Of a DNA stretch of 64,000 nt, positions 58,391 to 64,000 are shown piece by piece. The DNA lies in NCBI RefSeq assembly GCF_958979055.1, contig NC_084898.1:22719102-22783101 (forward strand). Reading direction: 5' to 3'. The notes beneath the pieces were generated by a model, which searched no databases, was not told the origin of the DNA, and was given only the letters and a program-made list of their open reading frames with translations. Every line of letters begins with the position of its first letter. Within the stretch, counting starts at the first letter, position 1. Source of the stretch: Alnus glutinosa. Taxonomy: Eukaryota > Streptophyta > Magnoliopsida > Fagales > Betulaceae. A program made the translations under genes and the position numbers.

Positions 58391-59448
58391 AAATACAATT
58401 GCGCTATCACATTGCCTTATCAGAAAACTTCTTACTTCTTACCCATGCTATATATTCAAAAAGAAGGGTAATTTGGGTGGGAAGAAGCTTAATTATATTA
58501 ATATAATTAAGTATTTCAATATATATGCAAGATGGGTGTACTTAAAAGGTTGTAATCCATAAATAAGTATTTCAATAGATCTTGTTCCTCTTTTTATTTT
58601 AGTATGGTTTTTGCAATTTAAATTAATAATCAGAAATTTATTGATAGCTAGCCCTCCTAAAGAAATGGGTTTAGCTCTCATTGCGGCATAAAAGTAAGTC
58701 TTTAAGCGATCTGTAGATGACATTTAACACTTCACCTCATGCATAGGTTCAAATTTTCTTTTAATAGATAATGCCTAATACGTAAAATATTTCATTAAAA
58801 TGAGAGATAAATGAAGCAGACAAAGTTCAAACTCAAAACCTTGATTCTGATACTTTAATAATTCATATATACCATATCCTAACTACAATTTCCTTTTTAT
58901 ATGATTAGTTTGCATTGTATAGCTAGCGAGAGTTTGCTCCGGCCATGACATAGTCTCCAAAGGTTGGCATTTTTTATTTTCATAAATTATTTTTTGAATT
59001 TAAGCTTTTTCTTCTCGCGCACACTTTCCTTCACAGTTCATTCTCCACCACCGCCTAATGTCGCTAGAGGCTGCCAAAGATCACCGGCCACCATCGTAGA
59101 TCGCCGGAAGTAATGAAGTATGGTTTTACCTTACGAATTTCTCATTATATTTGATGAGGTTTTTCCAAAGGCCTGAAACTATCCCAAATTTAAAAGTTTA
59201 ATCAACGTACAGTAGCCAAAGCCATGCGAGCAAAGTGTTTTAAATTTTTCTTTTTTTTTTTTTGTTTTGAACGTATAGCATGTGCTACATCTATTGCTAA
59301 ACAAAGCCATAAAGTATTACAGAGACAAACAAGAGATACAAAGAAACCTCTAGATTCAGAACCACGTCTAACTTTAAACAACTGCTTAAACAATAAACAA
59401 AAATTACAAAGACACCTTTTTTACCTCCATTTATAATTAAGCACACTG

Positions 59449-59480
<32 letters not shown>

Positions 59481-59849
59481 GGTGAGGGGGTTGATCTAGC
59501 TACGTACCACAGCCAACAAAGTGTTTTAATTATTATATAGGAAGGTATTACAAAGCCGTACTGTGTTATGGTTCCACTCTACGAAAAGAAATTATACCAT
59601 GTTTATCATTCGTCTTCTGTCTTTGAATACGTACGTTGGGACTTGGGATAAACGTCCACAAGTACAGACAAGTTTCTCTCAAATTTTCTTCCTGATTGTC
59701 TTGAGATATATATCCTTCCTTCAGATCAATTCCTTTCTACTCGATCCATAGAGACAATCACTTTTGGAGTGGGTACTGGTGAGGCTGGTGATATTTCTCC
59801 TGCAGTGCCCTCTCCCTTATCAATCACAGGCTGCCGGCCTCTAATCATG
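58391..59849. other. Intergenic spacer with a dispersed repeat copy and an oligo-T-led retroposon tail
   Basis: 58740-58870 is a plus-oriented copy of the dispersed repeat family. A T tract at about 59252-59264, followed by GAACGTATAGCATGTGC, resembles the 3' end of a minus-strand retroposon. An A23 tract with G run lies at 59451-59482. No gene. Confidence 0.5.
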
Positions 59850-62540
59850 TCAACCCCTCGATCCCTCTTCCTTCATCATCACCATATTACATGGAATTGT
59901 ATTCGCATAAAATTCTCTATTCTTTCTGTGATGCCTGTAACCATGCATGCAGCAAAGCAAAGCAAAGAAATCAACTCCTAATTAATTTAAACTATATATA
60001 GTTATTAAAGCATGCATATCACTAATTAAAATAATTGAAGAATTTCACTTATAACAAATGATGTTTCATCACTTTTGAAGTAAGGTACCTAAACTTTAAA
60101 AAGTGTCAATTTAAGGTATCAATCTTTCAATTTTTTTCAATTTCAACCTTCCGTAAGAATTTTTGTTAAATCATGTCAAAATTTTTAAAATCTCCCTCAA
60201 TTTTTTTAGGGAAAAAAAAAATTGCAAGGATTTAGGTATTGATAAGAATTTAACAAAATTTACAAAAATACTCATGCCTAAATCTTTGAAAAAAAAAATT
60301 ATAATTTCTTTTTTAAAAATAAACAAAACACATGAGTATTTTGAAAATTTTAATAGGATTTAACGAAAAATTTTAAAAGGGTTAAAATTGAAAAAAAAAA
60401 AAAAAATGAAAGAGTAATGCCCTAAATTGACACTTAATTTTTAAAGTTTGAGTGCCTTATTTAAAAAGTGATAAAATAAAAAATTCAAAAAATAAAAAAT
60501 AAAAAATTATTAGTGAAATTTTATCTGAAATAGTGTGTTCTTGTCGTGGTCTTGAATTTGTTGTAGCAAGCCTGCCTATCGAACACCACCCATGCATGAA
60601 GGCTCGTGATTTGCTCAACAACCAAAAGTCGTGAGGGATAACCCATTACAACCTTTTTTTGCGGCACAACCTACATTATGACATGTGGCATAGATAATTA
60701 ACATATATCCTATAAAATTTAGTACCAAATTCATGATGAAGTAGCCCTAATCTTTAAAATGTAAAAAAAAAAAAAATACTAGTACTAATATATTCTGATA
60801 TTTTTTTTAATTTGCCTGGTATTTTAGATACTAATTTATTTTCTTGTATAATCTGATTTTATTTTGCAATATTTTCCATTAATTGTCTGATTGCATTTCC
60901 TATTCTAACCGGCCATATCAATTAACTATAAATAAGCCTTTCATGTACATACACAAAAATAAAAATAAAAAATATTAAGTTCAGTTTATAAAGTTTTCTA
61001 TTCTCTAATTAATTGACCTTGCCTAGAGTTTTTTTTTTTTTTTAAATCAATCTTTATTGAATAAAATTCAATCGATCACCTAGAGCACAAAATCTCCCTA
61101 GAAATAATTTCACAGATATATTTGAAATTTCTTCAACTCAAACTTTATCTATAACACACAAAATAATCTTTTGGGCTATGATATGAGCGGCTGTATTCAC
61201 ATTCCTCTTGACATTTTGATTCTCCATGATGTCAGATGATTCAAGTCAAATTTGATTCCATCCACAATATATATATATATATCCAAAGTTGCTCCAATTA
61301 GTACATGTTTTTTTCACCTTGTCTAGAGTACGTACTATTAAGAAACCGGCGCCGCATGGTTATATTTTTTTAATATATTCTAACACTAACAACAACAATA
61401 AAACTGTCTCGGGCCAGATTAGGTCTCGAGTTAATGTTTTCTCTAGCTTTCAGCATTCTATCAATCCTTAAAAGATGGCTGGTTCTGATCGACTCGGGAA
61501 TTGTCTGATAATGTAATCTACATGTAGCTTTCTAGGATCATGCATGTATTGGCTTTGGTTGCTAATAGATCCCTTGTCATATCAACTTTGTAGGATATTT
61601 GTCCGATATTTGTGTAATATGTAACTTTCCACGCAGGGGCGGAGCCACCTTGTGGCTTGGGGAGTCTAGCCCTCCCAAAGGCTCAAGGAGGTCCCAAAAA
61701 AAATTCTAAAAGAAAAAATTAAATTAAATTGTACTCCTAAATTTTATTTTTTTTCTTTATTTTTGGCCCCTCCAAATATCAAATCCTAGCTCCGCCCTTC
61801 TTAATCCCCACCCCCCCTCCCCCAAACACATATATTATGGTTACTTAGATCTTTAAAGATTAAAAAAATATAAAAATAAAAAATAAAAAATAAAAAAATT
61901 GATTGTACCCCATATTTTCCGCAAAGTTCTGCGACTGCTTGAAGCCTTAGATACTTGGCATTACTCCGCAACTCTCTTTTCTCATTTACGCGAGGTAAGT
62001 CTTCGAATTTCAACATCCAAACATCAAGGCATGTCTTGGAAGAGACTACGTACCAAAAGCCAAGTAAATTAAATTAGTTATGTTATGATGAAAAAATAAA
62101 AAACTAAACTATAGTATAATGTTATTTATTGTACGTTATACGACTGTTATATAATTTGATGATTTGTCAATGAAAATCTATCCTTATTTATAGAGAAAAA
62201 AATCAAAAAATTAAAAATTAATTTTTAATTCCAGATTATCTCAATTGTTCTAGTACTGTTATATAGGGTTACTCCTTAAAATGAATTATATATTTTGCAT
62301 GAACAGCAATTTAGATAGATGAAGATGCATGCATTTACGTGGAATGTTAAGCCATGGCATGACACCAACGAGAGTGACGACAGAACCAGGCACAACAACA
62401 TTCTGGAGGGCCCATTCCAGAGGCTCAGTTTTGAACTCTTCCATCCCGTCCATCACTACCACCACATTGTCAGGACAGTTTTCCGAGCCCGGCGACTCTC
62501 GCATTCTGAGATCCTCTGCCAATGCCTTCTTCCTCTTCAT
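59850..62540 (-). CDS. Universal-stress-like (adenine nucleotide alpha hydrolase fold) protein, four exons
   Basis: Exons read on the minus strand: 62540-62339, 62045-61909, 60670-60576, 59934-59850; total 519 bp, 172 aa. The protein starts MKRKKALAEDLRM. It contains NVVVVMDGMEEFKTEPLEWA (the first beta strand and helix of the fold), VVTLVGVMPWLNIPLSSKTC across intron 1, YLRLQAVAELCGKYG then VVPQKKVVMGYPSRLLVVEQ across intron 2, and AWVVFDRHH then NTIPCNMVMM across intron 3. All joins restore the plant USP-like family order. Introns 1 and 2 are GT-AG; intron 3 starts GC and ends AG. The frame stops at GSRG; a second frame just beyond (VDMIRGRQPVIDKGE, to 59726) resembles the usual tail, so a frame change may have shortened the protein. 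No kinase domain follows. Intron 2 (1238 bp) holds transposon pieces. Confidence 0.7.
61029..61290 (-). mobile_element. Probable retroposon 3' end inside intron 2
   Basis: A T tract (about 61029-61043) followed by AATCAATCTTTATTGAATAA and about 240 bp without coding potential. The arrangement is that of a minus-strand poly(A) retroposon end. No target duplication identified. Confidence 0.3.
61634..61799. mobile_element. Degenerate hAT-like MITE inside intron 2
   Basis: Left end CAGGGGCGGAGCCACC and right end TAGCTCCGCCCTT are inverted repeats of the CAGGG-CGGA type seen in the unit A MITE at 38703-38916, and the interior shares the CCCCTC...AAATTTT style. No clear 8-bp duplication remains. 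Confidence 0.5.
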
Positions 62541-62680
62541 GAAACGTCTATAAAACTACTGATCACGATTACTGCCTGGTGATCCAAACGAAACAACCAT
62601 ATTGCCAACCTACTTAATTTGTTCGTTCAATGTAGAAAGGAAAAGAGAGAAGAAAGGGAATTGATGGAGGGCCTTTCTAG

Positions 62681-62690
62681 TCCTTAAATA
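62681..62690 (-). promoter_or_regulatory. Possible TATA box of the universal-stress-like gene
   Basis: The minus strand reads AACTATTTAAGG, about 145 bp before the start codon at 62540, in a divergent arrangement with the decayed gene at 62733. Spacing fits a TATA with a leader of about 110 nt. Confidence 0.3.
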
Positions 62691-62732
62691 GTTGGCGCCT
62701 GTTTGTCTTGAGCGAATCATCAGCATGGGGTT

Positions 62733-63256
62733 CGACATAAACAAGAATTTGCATAGTTTATGCGTCGGTCGACACAAACAAGGCTTTTCCGGCAAACTAT
62801 GACAATGCCAAAAGATGCTCATCTCTAAGACTCCGTCCATGGCGTTTCTTCAAATACAAGAATGAATACGTGAGGAACTCGATACTCATCTCGTCGGAGC
62901 GTTTCTTCAAGATGCCCAGGTCCCAAATCCCGAAATGGGTCAACGAGTTCATCGAACTAATCGGATCCGTTTTGAGAGCCGGCGGGTGGATCGAGTCGGA
63001 TATATATATCCGAAATTTTACAAGTCTCTGCTTCTGAATTCTTCGAAGGGGGAGACACGGTTTTGTCATTAATTAGATAATCAAATGGTTCTCGACGCTC
63101 TACGTCTGTAAGCGGATCGGTTCTCGGAGTCGCCGAAAATCTGGGTGGAACTCCGAAGAGGTGTCGGACGCGTTGGGGTTCGATTTTCAACTAAAGGAGG
63201 AGTGGAAACCGGTTAAGAAAGCTGTCCCCAAGCCCCAGAACTTGTCAAAAGATTAG
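62733..63256 (+). pseudogene. Decayed protein-coding gene, family not recognised
   Basis: A plus-strand frame without a Met start reads RICIVYASVDTNKAF, then KYKNEYVRNSILISSERFFK, then IPKWVNEFIELIGSVLRAGG and WIESD before stopping near 63036. After a frame change it reads NQMVLDALRL, a stop, ADRFSES, another frame change, then GWNSEEVSDALGFDFQLKEE and WKPVKK, stopping near 63256. The composition and GC content are those of real coding sequence, and the breaks are clear. I cannot name the family. Confidence 0.5.
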
Positions 63257-63839
63257 GAATTGAAACTGGTTGAATCGGTTTCTTGTTCATGAGGCATCCA
63301 AATTCTTTTCTCTTTTTTTGGGATTTTTGACTTATTAATTGCTAACACCGTAAAAAATAAAAACTAAAAATAATATTATTTAATATACTGTTATATACGA
63401 TTGTATTTGTACCAATGAAAATTAGCTTTAAATCAACATTTAAAAAATAATAATTTTTAATTTTCATTGCCACATCATTTTAAAATTTTAATTATATAAT
63501 AACCATATAACAAGCATTACTCCTAAAAGAATTAAACTTAACAGCTTCTTTGAAAGTGATGAAAACTTACAAGGTAGGGCTTTTTTTTTTTTGAAAACCT
63601 AGGTAGTGGTTTTAAATGGATTAAAACCTAATTTATTTATTTATTTAATTTTCAAAAAAATAATGTAGCCAATTATTGTGATAGCTAGCTTTTTCCACCG
63701 ACTCCTGGACTAACAAGGAAATTAAATCGATCTAGGTTTCTTATATATATTCGTCCTTAATTGTAAGAAAATTTTAGGAGATCGAAAAGACAAGAACCCA
63801 CAAACTCGTCGCTAGTAATTTAGCTCCAAGAATCATACT
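63257..63839. other. Intergenic, with a TATA box before the last gene
   Basis: AT-rich spacer. CTTATATATATTCG at 63739-63752 is a good TATA box about 90 bp before the ATG at 63840. Confidence 0.5.
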
Positions 63840-64000
63840 ATGTGTTCTCCGATTCAAAATAATTTGCTGCGCTGGGCAGAAGTTATTTCAATTTCGATCT
63901 CTGTAATGTTACTTATCTGGCTCTTTGACAAGTTCATACTTTCAAAATTAATGGCGGCTATTGTTGAGCCAAGAATCAAGAGCCGTGAAATAGAACAACT
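63840..64000 (+). CDS. 5' end of a probable membrane protein gene, cut by the window edge
   Basis: An open frame from ATG at 63840 to the end of the window, 53 codons and two bases, without a stop. It reads MCSPIQNNLLRWAEVISISI, then a hydrophobic stretch SVMLLIWLF (about residues 22-30), then basic DKFILSKLMAAIVEPRIKSR. One transmembrane segment near the N-terminus is likely. A TATA box sits at the expected distance. The family is not recognised from this part. Confidence 0.45.
   Translation, partial: MCSPIQNNLLRWAEVISISISVMLLIWLFDKFILSKLMAAIVEPRIKSREIEQ

Noticed and set aside
62286..62540. 84-aa single-exon reading of the universal-stress-like start
   Set aside because: Splicing at 62339 gives NIPLSSKTC and restores the family sequence; the unspliced tail (RKCMHLHLSK) is intron.

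Overview
The window is nuclear DNA of a flowering plant, almost certainly a eudicot. It is AT-rich and intron-bearing, and it is crowded with plant transposon families (Mutator-like, hAT, CACTA, PIF/Harbinger, solo LTRs, LINE relics). Its recognisable genes are plant families: DUF740/OCTOPUS-like, AIG2-like gamma-glutamylcyclotransferase, GRP1.8-type cell-wall glycine-rich proteins and a universal-stress-like protein. A woody host such as Fagales is possible but is only a guess from repeat style.

Layout. 0-20 kb: a short intronless DUF740-type gene (218-868), then about 19 kb of transposon-rich DNA holding a foldback MITE (4380-4745), an hAT-like MITE (6555-6893), a complete non-autonomous CACTA element (10260-11475), inverted-repeat elements near 13-14 kb, an orphan promoter-like island (15.7-16.1 kb) and a PIF/Harbinger-type element (18650-19761) with a minisatellite and a coding-like insert. 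20 kb: a GC-rich single-exon gamma-glutamylcyclotransferase gene (19997-20539). 23-26 kb: a local tandem duplication with an 876-bp hAT element in one copy only and a CACTA fragment at the junction. 27.6-36.6 kb: a 9-kb Mutator-like element with a 9-bp target duplication, a decayed transposase on the minus strand, a decayed GRF zinc-finger ORF on the plus strand, and a 3-kb solo LTR nested in the transposase.

37.5-58.4 kb is the biological centre: a cluster of four secreted glycine-rich protein genes on the plus strand. Three (A, B, C) lie in direct segmental repeats of about 5.7-6.0 kb. Each repeat carries a minus-strand LINE relic, a GRP gene with a near-identical promoter, and Tourist-like MITEs. 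Differential insertions give a relative history: a perfect hAT MITE only in A, a solo LTR only in B, a second LTR-like insertion displaced by one base in C. A fourth, longer gene (57218-58390) is older, has grown by internal duplication, and has a 39-C tract between a conserved promoter box and its TATA box. A gene-less copy of the same promoter lies 1 kb upstream.

59.8-64 kb: a four-exon universal-stress-like gene on the minus strand, reconstructed by splicing (59850-62540), a decayed unidentified gene on the plus strand (62.7-63.3 kb), and the 5' end of a probable membrane protein gene running off the window (63840 onward). No CRISPR array, tRNA gene or rRNA gene was seen. Boundaries and families were read by eye; no database search was possible.
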